NCBI GenBank assembly: GCA_023376005.1
Contig: CM042141.1
Location: 95,531,990 to 95,595,989, forward strand
Source: Doryteuthis pealeii
Lineage: Eukaryota > Mollusca > Cephalopoda > Myopsida > Loliginidae
Direction of reading: 5' to 3'
DNA: 64,000 nt
The position numbers were made by a program, and so were the translations under genes. Below, piece after piece: positions 1 to 11,074 of this stretch. The notes beneath the pieces were generated by a model, which saw nothing but the letters and a program-made list of their open reading frames with translations, had not been told where the DNA came from and did no database searches. Position 1 is the stretch's first letter; every line of letters begins with the position of its first letter.

Positions 1-433
1 GAAAGAACATTATTATTCTTACTTTATAAGAACTCCAATGAACACATTATTCCTTGTGAAAAATAGTTCTCTTCTTGTAGATGCCATTTTCTCTGCACGA
101 CTTATTTTTAACTCTTATAATTTTGCAATGTCTAAAAAGAATCGTGTAAAAAGCAGCCGAAAATTCCTTGTAGCATTGGTTAGTAGATTCTAACCTTCTC
201 AAAAGTTCATTGTCATTGAATAACACAACATTTTTCTTTTCCATCTGAATAGAAACAGAGTTGGAATGGAACAGAAGACAACAATATAATAAGACCTTTA
301 ATATTTTCTTGAATAAAGTTTATTCACAAACCCATAGGTAATATATAACAATAGAATGAATGTTTTTGAAAAGAGTGAAGAAATTTTACACATACAAAAA
401 ATAGTACTTAGATATATTTACCAACTTATTTTA

Positions 434-720
434 TTTACCAACTCCTCCGCACAGGCAGGATGTGACACAAGGTCAATTTCTTAAGCGGAGTTTAACAGGT
501 TTGAATTCAGAGTTTTCCTTCTCCTAGACTGGTTACCTAACCAAGATTAAAGAGACCAACCTGTCCTGCTATTTATCCATAGTTGGAGGGTGAGTAGTTG
601 GATTCATACCTTTCCTAAGTGTATTAGCACTATGTGAAATACAAACAACTTCGTCCAGGATTTGAACTCTGGTCAACAAGTTCATTTTCTACGACTCTAA
701 CCACTATACCACGCGACTCC
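434..720 (-). repeat. tRNA-derived SINE, family A, near full length
   Basis: On the minus strand the head has a tRNA-like box A (GTGGTATAGTGGTTA) and box B (GTTCAAATCC) downstream of GGAGTCGCG. A non-tRNA body follows and ends near GGAGGAGTTGGTAAATA. The same body recurs at least ten times in the window. A second copy with the same orientation follows at 795. It is a repeat, not a tRNA gene: the tRNA-like part cannot close a full cloverleaf. Confidence 0.85.
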
Positions 721-794
721 ACAGGGATCAACCCAGCAAGGGTTGTCATACCGTAAATTTTTTGAGGAAATACGGAGATGGTCCTTTTTTCCAT

Positions 795-1041
795 CTGATT
801 CTTAAGCAGAGTTTAACAGGTTTGAATTCAGAGTTTTATTTTTCCTTGACTGTTTACCTAACCAAGGTTAAATGGCACAGACAACCCTGTTATTTATCCA
901 TAGCTGGAGGGAAAAGTGTAAGATTCATACCTTTCCTAAAGTTATCAGCGTTGAATAAAATGTAAACGGCTTCATCCAGGATTTGAACTTGTCTCGTCGT
1001 GTCCATTTGCTACGACGGTAACCATTATAGCACGCGTCCCC
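795..1041 (-). repeat. SINE family A, 3'-truncated copy
   Basis: Same body and tRNA-like head as the copy at 434-720, lacking the terminal GGAGTTGGTAAATA segment. The head reads GGGGACGCGTGCTATAATGG on the minus strand. Diverged by scattered substitutions. Confidence 0.8.
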
Positions 1042-1145
1042 TTAGTACTTATTTATAGCGTACATATCGAATAAACCTTTGCAAGTATCCATGCGTCAAA
1101 TTTTGATTTAGTTAAGCGACATGGAACCTGTTTAATTCTTGTTTA

Positions 1146-1475
1146 GTTGGAGGCACGTGGTGTAATGGGTACAGTCGTAGGAAATGAACACAGTGGGTTC
1201 AAATCCTGCATGCAGCTTTTCACATAGCACTAATACCTTAGTAAAGGTACGAATCTAAATGCTCCCTTGCTCGATCTATGGGCAAACAGTACGTCAGACT
1301 GGGCTCTTTTAATCTTGGTGTTGTGAGCGGCATAAGAGAATGAAAAATCTGAAATCAAACTAAAGTGTCTCTCTTCTCGTTAGTCAAAACTGCTTTGAGT
1401 GCTCCTCCTCCTCCAACCCATTCCAAGATTGCTCTCCTTCATGTAAAATTGAAACCATTTAAGCAACCACAGTCG
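1146..1475 (+). repeat. SINE family A, long variant
   Basis: The head GGAGGCACGTGGTGTAATGG and box B GGTTCAAATCC are followed by the family A body. It then has an alternative 3' half (about 1360-1475) shared with the copy at 16606-16955. Confidence 0.8.
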
Positions 1476-1540
1476 CTATACAAACAAACGTACAGACATA
1501 CATACAGTCATAAAGAATATTATATATAAAAGGGTTTTGT

Positions 1541-1735
1541 AATTTGCTTGAAGCATTGTGTATATATTGGTTTGTTGGTTGGTTTTGAGGGCTGTCACAA
1601 TGCGAGTGTAAAGAAAAAAGAAGGTAACTATGATGTTTTTTGTTAACCTGTCATTTATTTCTCAATATTTCGGGAAGAAATTCCCATCCTCAGAAGAATA
1701 CTGGAACTGAAGTTGTCCTAGCGGCTGCTAGATTC
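1541..1735 (-). mobile_element. Terminal fragment of a Penelope-like or retrozyme-like element
   Basis: Bases 1541-1640 match 28198-28300, the 3' end of the Penelope-like element at 28.2-29.1 kb: the TTGCTTGAAG core, then a CAATGCGAG-type segment. A hammerhead-like core lies in the same relative place (1659-1698). The mirrored copy is at about 5230-5430. Confidence 0.6.
1659..1698 (-). ncRNA. Hammerhead-like ribozyme motif, partial
   Basis: On the minus strand CTGAGGA fits the consensus CTGANGA. It is followed by a GGGAA/TTCCC stem II and then GAAA. Stem III would be the self-complementary AUAU. Stem I pairs TTCTT with GAGAA, with a terminal G-U. A four-base stem III cannot form a monomeric hairpin, so activity would need a dimer. 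The mirrored copy at about 5248-5290 has an extra T in stem III. Confidence 0.45.
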
Positions 1736-1754
1736 GTTCTGTCTTGGTTCTTCC

Positions 1755-2155
1755 AAATTCTGTGTGTGTATGTGTATGGTTGGGGGTGCCTGCTTATGTG
1801 TGTGTTTATGTGTATAAGTGTGTGTGTGCGCGTGCTTGTGTGTAAATGTAAGCGTATGTGTGTGTGCGTGGTGCTTATGTCTGTATCTGATCATTTCTTT
1901 TTATTTTATTTTATTATTATTCCAGATTTGATTCGCCTCTAAGCAAGGTTTTATTTTTATTTTATTTTTATTTTTTTTTGTTTGTTTGCTTATTAACAGG
2001 ATCATCTGATCTCTTTTTTATTGCTATGTGTCTGAGACTAACATTCCAGATATTGCTTGATTGTTTATGGGTGCGGGTGTGTGGATTTACTGTCTATCAG
2101 GTGGCCTGTAGCCTGTTGTGTGTGTTGCGGCGTATTTGGTCAGTCCTAACACCAT

Positions 2156-2192
<37 letters not shown>

Positions 2193-2273
2193 ATGGGCGT
2201 GTATGCCTATTTCCTGTACATTAATGTATGTGTTGTGTTATTTATAGTGTGTGTGCTTTGTACATGTACATTA

Positions 2274-2319
<46 letters not shown>

Positions 2320-2626
2320 TTTTAGGAGCTTAGAATGAACTTAATTTATTAAAAAATTGCGATTATAGAGTCTGCTAGATTCTATTCTGCTTTGTTTTTA
2401 TTTTTTAGCATTATATTTATCTTATTTCATTTCAAATTATTTGTTTTATTTACTTTTTATTTTTATTTATTTATTTTTTATTTTATTAGTTATTTTTATA
2501 TATATATATATATTATTTTTTAATTTATTTTATTTATTATTCGTTTTTAGTATATCCATTTATCTATTATTTTATGAATTGTTTTATTTATTTATTTATT
2601 ATTCCTATTATTATTATTTACTCCTT
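1755..2626. repeat. GT-rich and AT-rich low-complexity tract
   Basis: (GT)n runs at 2155-2190 and 2290-2318, (TA)n at 2274-2290, and T/TTA-rich sequence up to 2626. Frames through it translate to Cys-Val, Tyr-Ile or Leu-Phe runs with no domain. The mirrored copy spans about 4320-5215. Confidence 0.9.
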
Positions 2627-3420
2627 TTGAGTTTTCACATCAGTGATAGCTGATGGTCTTTCACTGGAGTCTGAGTGACAGCAAGTCTCCTCAGGTCTCC
2701 AGGACTCTTCTGAGTATTCTGGCAGATTGCAGCAGTGCAGTGTTCTGAATGGTTTCAATCCTCCTCTGATATCCAAACTTTCCAAACCCTTTTCTAATGC
2801 TTTTGGGACTGTTCCAAGTGCACCAACTACAATTGGTATCACTTTCACTTTCATATTCCATAACTTTTTCAGTTCTCTGGCAAGGTCCAGATATTTGTCA
2901 ATTTTTCATTTTCCTTTAACTTCACCCTGTGATCCGCTGGCACTGCAAAATCCACCAGTTGACAAGTTCTTTCTTTTTTGTTAATCAACACTAGGTCTGG
3001 TCTTCTTGCTGGGATAAGGTGATCCGTTTTAATTTCAAAGTCCAGAGAATTTTGTGCGTTTCGTTCTCAAGAACAGATTCTGGTTTATGCATATACCATT
3101 TTGTTGTGTGGTCAAAATTTAATTTCTTGCATAATTCCCAGTGGATCACCTTCCCAACCCAGTCGTGTCTAGTTTTGTATTCTCGTTGTGCTAGTTTGCT
3201 ACATTCGCAGGTATATGGTTAACAGTCTCATCTCTATTACCGCAAAGTCTACATTTACTATTTTGTTGGGTCTTATCAATTTTCGCTTTGATGTAGTTTG
3301 TCCTTATGGCATTATTTTGTGCAGCAATTATAAGTGATTCTGTTTCTCTTTTGAGGTTTCCCTTTCTCAACCATGTCCAAGTCTTTTGATGTGCAACCTC
3401 ATCTATTTGTCGTTTGAAGC
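2627..3420 (-). pseudogene. R4/Dong-like LINE, C-terminal fragment (left arm copy)
   Basis: Minus-strand translation gives the same protein as the intact frame at 20241-21311. It includes the zinc-knuckle start CRLCGNRDETVNH, followed by a frameshift near 3208 where one or two bases are missing after the knuckle. The C-terminal part begins MKVKVIPIVVGALGTVPK (2618-2854). The element is 5'-truncated at the palindrome turn. Its 3' end abuts ATT-rich sequence at 2600-2626, as in the other copies. Non-functional. Confidence 0.85.
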
Positions 3421-3537
3421 AAGCAAGCGGACAAATACTATAATGCGACAAACAAATAGTAGAAACGGCAGAGGACAAACCAGAAGAAACACTAAAAGCA
3501 CTAGAAAACAAAAAATGGGAGAAAAACAATTATAGAC
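3421..3537 (+). other. Spacer (loop) of the giant inverted repeat
   Basis: 117 bases separate the arms. The spacer reads as the upstream continuation of the R4/Dong-like LINE in the right arm: the linker region matches the corresponding part of the copy at 20850-20960. The left arm stops at the point where the LINE enters this linker. The turn-around therefore lies inside one LINE copy. Confidence 0.85.
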
Positions 3538-4331
3538 GCTTCAAACGACAAATAGATGAGGTTGCACATCAAAAGACTGGACATGGTTGGAAGGGAAACC
3601 TAAAAGAGAAACATCACTTATAATTGCTGCCACAACAATATGCCATAAGGACAAACTACATCAAGCGAAAATTGATAAGACCCAACAAATAGTAATGTAG
3701 ACTTTCGGTAATAGAGATGAGACTGTTAACCATTTACTCTGCGAATGTAGCAAACTAGCACAACGAGAATAAAAACTAGACACGACTGGAGTTGGGAAGG
3801 TGACTCCACTGGGGAATTATGCAAGAATTTAAAATTTTGACACACAACAAAATGGTATATGCATAAACCGAAATCTGTTCTTGAGAACGAACGCACAAAA
3901 TTCTTGGATTTGAATTAAAACGGATCACCTTATCCAGCAAGAAGACCAGACCTAGTGGTGATTAACAAAAAGACAAAGAACTTGTCAACTGGTGGATTTT
4001 GCAAGTGCAGCGGATCACAGGGTGAAGTTAAAGGAAAATGAAAAAATTACCATATCTGGACCTTGCCAGAGAACTGAAAAAGTTATGGCATATGAAAGTG
4101 AAAGTGATACCAATTGTACGCTTGGTGCACTTGGAACAGTCCCAAAGCATTAGAAAAGGGTTTGGAAAGTTTGGATATCAAGAGGAAGGATTGAAACCAT
4201 TCAGAACACTGCACTGCTGCAATCTGCCATATTCAGAAGCAGTCCTGGGACCTGAGGAGACTTGCTGTCACTCAGACTCCAGTGAAAGACCATCAGCTAT
4301 CACTGATGTGAAAACTCAAAAGAGTAAATAA
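3421..4331 (+). pseudogene. R4/Dong-like LINE, C-terminal fragment (right arm copy)
   Basis: Opposite-strand partner of 2627-3420, extended upstream through the spacer. It is frameshifted repeatedly: only 4038-4331 gives a readable stretch, with a short frame error after KVKVIPIV. The zinc-knuckle and PD-D endonuclease region is recognisable only by comparison with 20241-21311. Non-functional. Confidence 0.8.
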
Positions 4332-4759
4332 TAATAATAGAAAAATAAATAAATAAATAAATAAAAATTCATAAATAAATAGATAAATGGATATTACTAA
4401 AAACGAATAATAAATAAAATAAAATTAAAAATTATATAATATAAATATTATATAAAAAAAACTATAAAATAAATAATAAATAATAATAAATAAAAGTAAA
4501 TAAAACAAATAATTTGAAATGAAATAAGATAAATATAATGCTAAAAAATAAAAAACAAAGCAGAATAGAATCTAGCAACTCCTATAATCGCAATTTTAAT
4601 AAAATTAAGTTCATTCTAAGCTCCTAAAAACAACACACACACACACACACAACACAACACATATATATATATATATAATGTACATGTACAAAGCCACACA
4701 CTATAAATAACACCACAATACATTAATGTAAGGAAATAGGCATACACGCCCACACTATA

Positions 4760-4795
<36 letters not shown>

Positions 4796-6930
4796 ATGGG
4801 TTAGGACTGACCAATACGCCGCACACACACACACAGGCTACAGGCACACTGATAGACAGTAAATCCACACACCCGCACCTAAAACAATCACAGCAAATAT
4901 TGGAATGTTAGTCTCAGACACATAGCAATAAAAAGAGATCAGATGATCTGTAATAAGCAAAAAACAAAAAAAAATAATAAAATAAAATAAAAATAAAACC
5001 TTGCTTAGAGGCGAATCAAATCTGGATAATAATAAAATAAAATAAAAAGAAATGATCAGATACAGACAAAAAGCACCACGCACACACACATACGCTTACC
5101 ATTACACACACAAGCACGGCGCACCACAACACTATATACACATAAACACACACATAGCAGGCACCCAACCCTACACATACACACACGAATTGGAAAACCA
5201 AGGACAGACGAATCTAGCAGCCAGCCTCTAGGACAACTTCAGTTCCAGTATCTTCTGAGGATGGGAATTTCTTCCCGAAATATTTGAGAAATAAATGACA
5301 GGTTAACAAAACAACATCATAGTTACCTCTTTTTTCTTTACACTCGCATTGTGACAGCCCTCAAAACCAACCAACAAACCAATATATACACAATGCTTCA
5401 AGCAAATACAAAACCTTTTATAATAATATTCTTTATGACTGTATGTATGTCTGTACGTTTGTTTGTATAGCGACTGTGGTTGCTTAAATGGTTTCAATTT
5501 TACATGAAGGAGAGCAATCTTGGAATGGGTTGGAGGAGGAGGAGCACTCAAAGCAGTTTTGACTACACGAGAGAGAACACTTTAGTTTGATTTCAGATTT
5601 TCATTCTCTTATGCCGCTCACAACACCAAGATTAAAAGAGCCCAGTCTGACGTACTGTTTGCCCATAGATCGAGCAAGGGAGCATTTAGATTCGTACCTT
5701 TACTAAGGTAATTAGTGCTATGTGAAAAGCTGCATGCAGGATTTGAACCCACTGTGTTCATTTCCTACGACTGTACCCATTACACCACGTGCCTCCAACT
5801 AAACAAGAATTAAACAGGTTCCATGTCGCTTAACTAAATCAAAATTTGACGCATGGATACTTGCAAAGGTTTATTCGATATGTACGCTATAAATAAGTAC
5901 TAAGGGGACGCGTGCTATAAATGGTTACCGTCGTAGCAAATGGGACACGACGAGACAAGTTCAAATCCTGGATGAAGCCGTTTACATTTTATTCAACGCT
6001 GATAACTTTAGGAAAGGTATGAATCTTACACTTTCCCTCCAGCTATGGATAAATAACAGGGTTGTCTGTGCCATTTAACCTTGGTTAGGTAAACAGTCAA
6101 GAAAAAATAAAACTCTGAATTCAAACCTGTTAAACTCTGCTTAAGAATCAGATGGAAAAGGACCATCTCCGTATTTCCTCAAAAAAATTTACGGTATGAC
6201 AACCCTTGCTGGGTTGATACCCTGTGGAGTCGCGTGGTATAGTGGTTAGAGTCGTAGAAAATGAACTTGTTGACCAGAGTTCAAATCCTGGACGAAGTTT
6301 TTTGTATTTCAATAGTGCTAATACACTTAGGAAAGGTATGAATCCAACTACTCACCTCCAACTATGGATAAATAGCAGGACAGGTTGGTCTCTTTAATCT
6401 TGGTTAGGTAACCAGTCTAGGAGAAGGAAAACTCTGAATTCAAACCTGTTAAACTCCGCTTAAGAAATTGACCTTGTGTCACATCCTGCCTGTGCGGAGG
6501 AGTTGGTAAATAAAATAAGTTGGTAAATATATCTAAGTACTATTTTTGTATGTGTAAATTTCTTCACTCTTTTCAAAACATTCATTCTATTGTTATATAT
6601 TACCTATGGGTTTGTGAATAAACTTTATTTCAAGAAAATATTAAAGGTCTTATTATATTGTTGTCTTCTGTTCCATTCCAACTCTGTTTCTATTCAGATG
6701 GAAAAGAAAAATGTTGTGTTATTCAATGACAATGAACTTTTGAGAAGGTTAGAATCTACTAACCAATGCTACAAGGAATTTTCGGCTGCTTTTTACACGA
6801 TTCTTTTAGACATTGCAAAATTATAAGAGTTAAAAATAAGTCGTGCAGAGAAAATGGCATCTACAAGAAGAGAACTATTTTTCACAAGGAATTGTTTCAT
6901 TGGAGTTCTTATAAAGTAAGAATATAATGT
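3538..6930. repeat. Right arm of the giant inverted repeat
   Basis: Reverse complement of 1-3420 with scattered small indels. The LINE frame is broken more often here than in the left arm. The GT/CA-rich middle (about 4616-5200) has lost many bases relative to 1755-2330. The last shared sequence is near 6930. After it a related but different repeat (6940-7335) continues. Confidence 0.95.
5455..6512. repeat. Three SINE family A copies mirrored from the left arm
   Basis: About 5470-5800 (minus), 5905-6145 (plus) and 6222-6512 (plus) are the inverted counterparts of 1146-1475, 795-1041 and 434-720. Order and truncation points are the same. They are therefore products of the large inverted duplication, not independent insertions. 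Confidence 0.9.
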
Positions 6931-6939
6931 TCTTTCTTT

Positions 6940-7335
6940 TTCTTTTTTTCATTTATTAATCTATAAGCTAATTATTTTAGTAAATACTAGAAGTGGCTAC
7001 CCGCGTCGCCTGGGTAGAGGCGGGGATAAAAAAAATTCTAGTCATTCAGATCCATCATTGGAGTTCTATATAAAGTGAGAATAATAATAATGTTCTTTGT
7101 TTCTTTTTGTTTTGTTGTTTTTTGTTTTTTTTCATCATTTGTTAATCTATAAGCTAATTTTTAAGTAAATAAATTAAGTGGCTACCCCGCGTCGCCTGGG
7201 TAGGGGGGGACAAAAAGCTAGTCACGCAGATCCATCATATTGAATCGTGAGTTGAACCTTCACTGGATGCTCCATAAAATACCCATGTAGAATAGACTTT
7301 GTGTTAATCTGGCCTGATGGGACGTCACAAAAATT
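6940..7335 (+). repeat. Two tandem copies of a short unclassified repeat
   Basis: CGCGTCGCCTGGGTAG occurs at about 7002 and 7186, each preceded by an ATTAATCTATAAGCTAATT-type segment. A tail follows with CAGATCCATCAT and GGCCTGATGGGACGTCA. Related pieces occur at 30770-30880, 40070-40140 and 50705-50745 (inverted). It looks like a dispersed SINE-like family. I do not recognise its name. Confidence 0.6.
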
Positions 7336-7403
7336 TTTTTAAATGAAATAAATATATCGGCATGGCAGTGTCGGAAGACTATATAATTCTTGTGCCCCTG
7401 AAG

Positions 7404-7850
7404 TTACAGCGCGCTCCTGTGACTGTGAAGTCCAATGTTCGAAAAACAGCCTCGACGACGCAGAAAGGCTATTCCTGAAGATGTTAGATGCCGCTTTTGT
7501 TGTCGGCCTTCTTCTGGACCACTTGGCTTCATGATGTTACGCCAGGATGGCTTCATATATGAACAGTCCGCCACAGACAGCCTGTGGCGGTCCTGAGCCA
7601 AATTTTCCCAGCTAGAAGAGGTAATGCCAAAGCACCTGAGATCATTTTTGCAGACATCCTTAAATTGCACCTGGGGACGACCAATCTGTCTCTTACCAGA
7701 CGAAAGCTCTGCATAGAGGATGTCCTTTGGGATTCGTCCATCATCTATCCGGCGGACATGGACCAGTCATCCGAGACGACGCTGTCTCAGTTGAGAACAT
7801 AAGCTGGGAAATATACTTGATGCCTAGTATACGTCTAAGGCAGCGAAGGT
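7404..7850 (-). pseudogene. Non-LTR retrotransposon, reverse transcriptase C-terminal region
   Basis: Minus-strand translation pieced over frames gives FYLRCLRRILGIKY, then DDGRIPKDILYAEL, SSGKRQIGRP and FKDVCKNDL. This is the post-RT tail commonly seen in animal LINEs, followed by a degraded Cys/His knuckle region near 7430. Frameshifts and stops interrupt it. Clade uncertain (RTE-, CR1- or Jockey-type). No start, no 3' end and no function expected. Confidence 0.75.
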
Positions 7851-7854
7851 AGAA

Positions 7855-8086
7855 GCTATTATATTTGATTTTATTCCCTTTATCCTTTATTTATATTATT
7901 TTGAGTCAAATCAAAATAATATGAATAAAGGATAAAAGGAATAACATTAAATATAATAATATAGTAAGAAACTTTAACTCAATAATTTACAATTTTAAAA
8001 ATTAGGTAGGAGGTTCAATTAATATTATATTTCAAGGCCCAAAAAAAAACATACAAAAATATATATATATAATATATATATTATTA

Positions 8087-8134
<48 letters not shown>

Positions 8135-8150
8135 ACAGTATTGAATTGAA
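7855..8150. repeat. Short inverted repeat and (TA)n tract
   Basis: A near-palindrome around TTATTTATATTATTTTGAG at 7890-7950 and a long (TA)n run at 8058-8130. No coding signal. Confidence 0.8.
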
Positions 8151-8247
8151 ATAAAACAACCGTATTTAGAATTTAAGTAATTTGATATTAAATAACCCAT
8201 GAAGGTTTACATGCAATTCAGTTGGAAAACATTTGATAGGAATCACA

Positions 8248-8416
8248 AGGTTCTGGTTCAAACCAATCCTACGTCAATTCAGCATAGAGTTGGGTAATCT
8301 GATCTGTATTGTGAAGCACCTGGAAGCTGATAGTAGCGTAATGCCCACTACAAAAGAAAACATCTCCATAGTCTAGTGTATGCAAAAAGAGGAAAGACAC
8401 CCTCTTGCTTTTTTTT
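8248..8416 (+). repeat. SINE family T, degenerate copy
   Basis: Matches the middle and 3' part of family T (compare 25364-25612): box-B-like GGTTCAAACC, ATCTGTATTGTGAAGC, then TCTCCATAGTCTAGTG. Heavily diverged. Confidence 0.65.
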
Positions 8417-9178
8417 GGGGGGGGGGGATATCGACAATTAGCCACTACGCAGACTTTACATTACTTTTTAAATCAGATTTCTCAACATTTTGGGGGTTCT
8501 TTGTGCCCCCTCCATACCAACTTTAGTCTTTATCCCCTCTCGTCCCTCACATTCCATACATCAACTTAATACTTTGCGCATAGATCGGATTTTAAAAAAA
8601 AATGGCTTAGATTTATTAAACATATATTTATTTAACTAAATAAATCTAATATCTTCTTTTAAAACGTCTATATATTTTGTGGATCATAAATTTTATGTGG
8701 CCCCTCTTTGTCTCTTGTGGCCTCCGATTTTTCAAATGGCCATGAGATTTTGATGGGGGGGGCATCAAATCTCATGGCCTCCAAGGGGTATATGGCCCCC
8801 GTTAAGAAAACCCTGTTTGAAATGGAAGGTATTGAATATGATACCAAGTTTCTGTGCGATACATTTGACTTATTGTCTAACTTTGCTACTTAATTACAAC
8901 ACAAAATGGGTTAGCATCAATTAGTTCATCTTCATCTTCGAGACGAATTTCTATTATTGCTGACAAAATTGATGAGATGTACAATCGAGGATTTGTTAGG
9001 CAAAGTTGGTAAAGATATGCAAAATTAACGAATCATTCATTCATCATATAATGATTGGGCTTGACAATAAAGATCTAATTGAATGTAATACATCAGTAAG
9101 TACTAATGTCCATTGGTGATCATAAAAGTTGTTAGATTTCAAAGTTTCATTAACAGTCTTTACGATAATAACATTCTG
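8417..9178. other. No recognisable feature
   Basis: AT-rich single-copy-looking sequence with a G run near 8416-8428. A 61-codon frame at 8708 shows no motif. Confidence 0.6.
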
Positions 9179-9179
9179 A

Positions 9180-9790
9180 TGTTTGGTTGGTTGGTTGGTT
9201 GGTTGGTTGGATTTTACGGCATGTCTACCCTTGGGTTATTTTTATGCGAAAATGTTTTTCTTTTATTCATTCTTCTTGGGTATTCAACTATTTTTAAACA
9301 AATTTTAAATTCATTTTTTTATCTATTTAACCCATAGATGGACCCTAACAAGTACTGCCACTCCGGGGTCAGAGTGGACTATGAGTAATGGTAATGAAGA
9401 GGTAATCCATACTCCCCAGGGCTTCAAATTAAAACCTCACCATAGACGCTGTTTAGCATCATACCCAGGACATTATGACCCTCAACCACCGCCTTCTAGC
9501 ATATGATAAAAAGGATTAGGGGTTTGCCATAAGAGAAATAGGGTTGGACCAGTTGATTCATCGGAGGGGGTCACTCCGACCGCCGTCCAGCCTAAATGCC
9601 AAAGTGGATTGTTGCATGTCATGGACTACTAATCCACCAGGATTCTGTCCTTAAGCATCACAGGTCACCACCTACAGCGAAAATGTAGCCCTGTAGGAGG
9701 TCTTACCCATCTGCAGTTGTATATTCTACTGCTCCAGCCGACAGGGCGGTGTGATATTTGGTGGTAGGGAATATATTTAGCCCAAGGTCT
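9180..9790 (+). repeat. Interspersed repeat family B, near full length
   Basis: Starts at a (TTGG)n run next to GGATTTTACGGCATGTC. It contains CACTCC..GTCAGAGTGGAC, CGCCTTCTAGCATATGATAA and CATCACAGGTCACCACC. Copies lie at 11461, 11990, 13262, 29105, 29945, 37320, 47375 and 55080. No protein signal and no tRNA boxes seen, so it is left unclassified. One end is shared with the 5S SINEs. Confidence 0.75.
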
Positions 9791-9794
9791 AATA

Positions 9795-10143
9795 CAGTGG
9801 TACCTTGATTTATAAGTTTAATTTATTCAGCTTGTAATTCAATTTCCTCGTATATCAAATTAAATTTCCTCATTCAAATAAACTGGAATACTATTAATCC
9901 CCTCCAACCCCGCAAAAAACACCCTAATTTTTTGTGCTGTAATATGTTTTAAAGTGTTTTTTATAAGTAACGTTTTCTTTGGCGTAATAAATTTGGAAAA
10001 TGTTATGTTTTTAGTGAACTTATTAATATAAGCGTATCTGAAGCTTGCTTGTACCTCAAATTTTAGCTTTCAAAACAGAGCAAAAAATCGATAGAGTGAT
10101 ATCTCGGAACTCATAAAACTCACTTGTAAGTCAAGGTACCACA
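9795..10143. mobile_element. MITE with ~22-bp terminal inverted repeats
   Basis: Left end GTGGTACCTTGATTTATAAG. The right end at 10119-10141 is its near inverse (CTTGTAAGTCAAGGTACCAC). The interior is AT-rich with no frame. A fragment of the same family lies at 13185-13262 (GGAACGGATTAATGGTATTT). Non-autonomous DNA element; superfamily not assigned. Confidence 0.75.
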
Positions 10144-10344
10144 AGATATTAGCATTTGTAGCTATTTACCCAATCCGTTCACCATGGTAGGATGTGACAC
10201 AAGCTCGCAAGTATGGAGCATCCAGAGAGAGGATTGAACTTGAAATTCAGTACTAATGAATCTGTGAGATTAACTTGCAATCATTAATCCTTGATATATA
10301 TATATATATATATTATATAATTATATATATATATATATATATAT

Positions 10345-10796
10345 TAATATTTATTTTTTGTTGAAGGCAATTACAATGCGCATATCGCATAAAATTCGAT
10401 AATTATAGAAGAAAATAATGACAAGTGAATTTCGCAAGAAATTACTCGGTGTGTAGAATATCGTACAGACTGTTTAAACTTAATTAAGTCTCATCAGCGA
10501 TATATACTAACGACTTCCCTCCGACAGAAATCGAAACCGGGACCTCAGTAGGATAGTCAGAAACTCTATTGCTTCAGCCACGGTACAGCACGGAGAAAAT
10601 TCCTGCGAAATTAACCTGTCAATGATACTGAGACGTCTCTACCATATGAGGCAAGGATGTTTGTTTTTTTAGAGCATTGTTGATAAAGTATATATTAATA
10701 TTTATATTTTTGCTTGAAGGCAATTACAATGCGCATATTCGCATAAAATTCGATAATTATAGAAGATAATAATGACAAGTGAATTTCGCAAAGAAT
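10345..10796 (-). mobile_element. tRNA-promoter / hammerhead retroelement, partial tandem dimer
   Basis: Reading the minus strand, a ~108-bp body ending in CGCATTGTAATTGCC (10796-10688) is followed by a full unit. That unit has a tRNA-like box A (10564-10580), a box B GGTTTCGATTT (10528-10538), a hammerhead fold (10458-10503) and a second copy of the body (10450-10345). The two bodies are about 343 bp apart in direct orientation. The body end matches the terminus of the Penelope-like element at 28.2 kb. The upstream copy lost its ribozyme where a SINE A lies at 10796. Confidence 0.65.
10458..10503 (-). ncRNA. Hammerhead ribozyme, one core substitution
   Basis: Stem I ATATCG pairs perfectly with CGATAT. 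The core CTGATGA is intact. Stem II GACTT/AAGTT has loop AATT. The expected GAAA reads TAAA (10473-10476), a change at the invariant G. Stem III ACA-GTC-TGT is followed by A as the cleavage-site base. The fold is complete, but the G12 change should abolish cleavage in this copy. It sits 24 nt downstream of a tRNA-like box B. Confidence 0.7.
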
Positions 10797-11074
10797 TACC
10801 AAACCTCTCCGTACGAGCAAGATATGACACAAGGTCAATTTCTTAAACGGGATTTAATGGGTTTTAATTCTTTTAGACTGGTTTACCTAGCTAAGTTAAA
10901 GAGCCCAGTCTGCACTACTATTTACCCATTGCTGGGGAGGAGGTAGTTGGATTAAAACCTTTCCAAGGGCATTAGCGTTATTGTGAAATGCAAACAGCTT
11001 CGTCCAGGATTATAAAACTCAGATCGACGAGTCCATTTCCTATGACTCTAACCATTACAACACCGCCTCCAACT
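10796..11074 (-). repeat. SINE family A
   Basis: Minus-strand head GGAGGCGGTGTTGTAATGGT, then the family A body up to GGAGAGGTTTGGT at 10796. Box B region degraded. Confidence 0.8.

Larger units (their letters stand above)
1..3420. repeat. Left arm of a ~3.4 kb giant inverted repeat
   Basis: The reverse complement of this whole stretch reappears at 3538-6930 in the same order: SINE copies, GT-rich tract, Penelope-like end and LINE tail. It begins at the window edge, so the palindrome may extend further left. The left arm keeps longer intact microsatellites and longer LINE frames than the right arm. Differences between the arms are mostly short insertions and deletions, many in homopolymers and dinucleotide runs. 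Confidence 0.95.
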
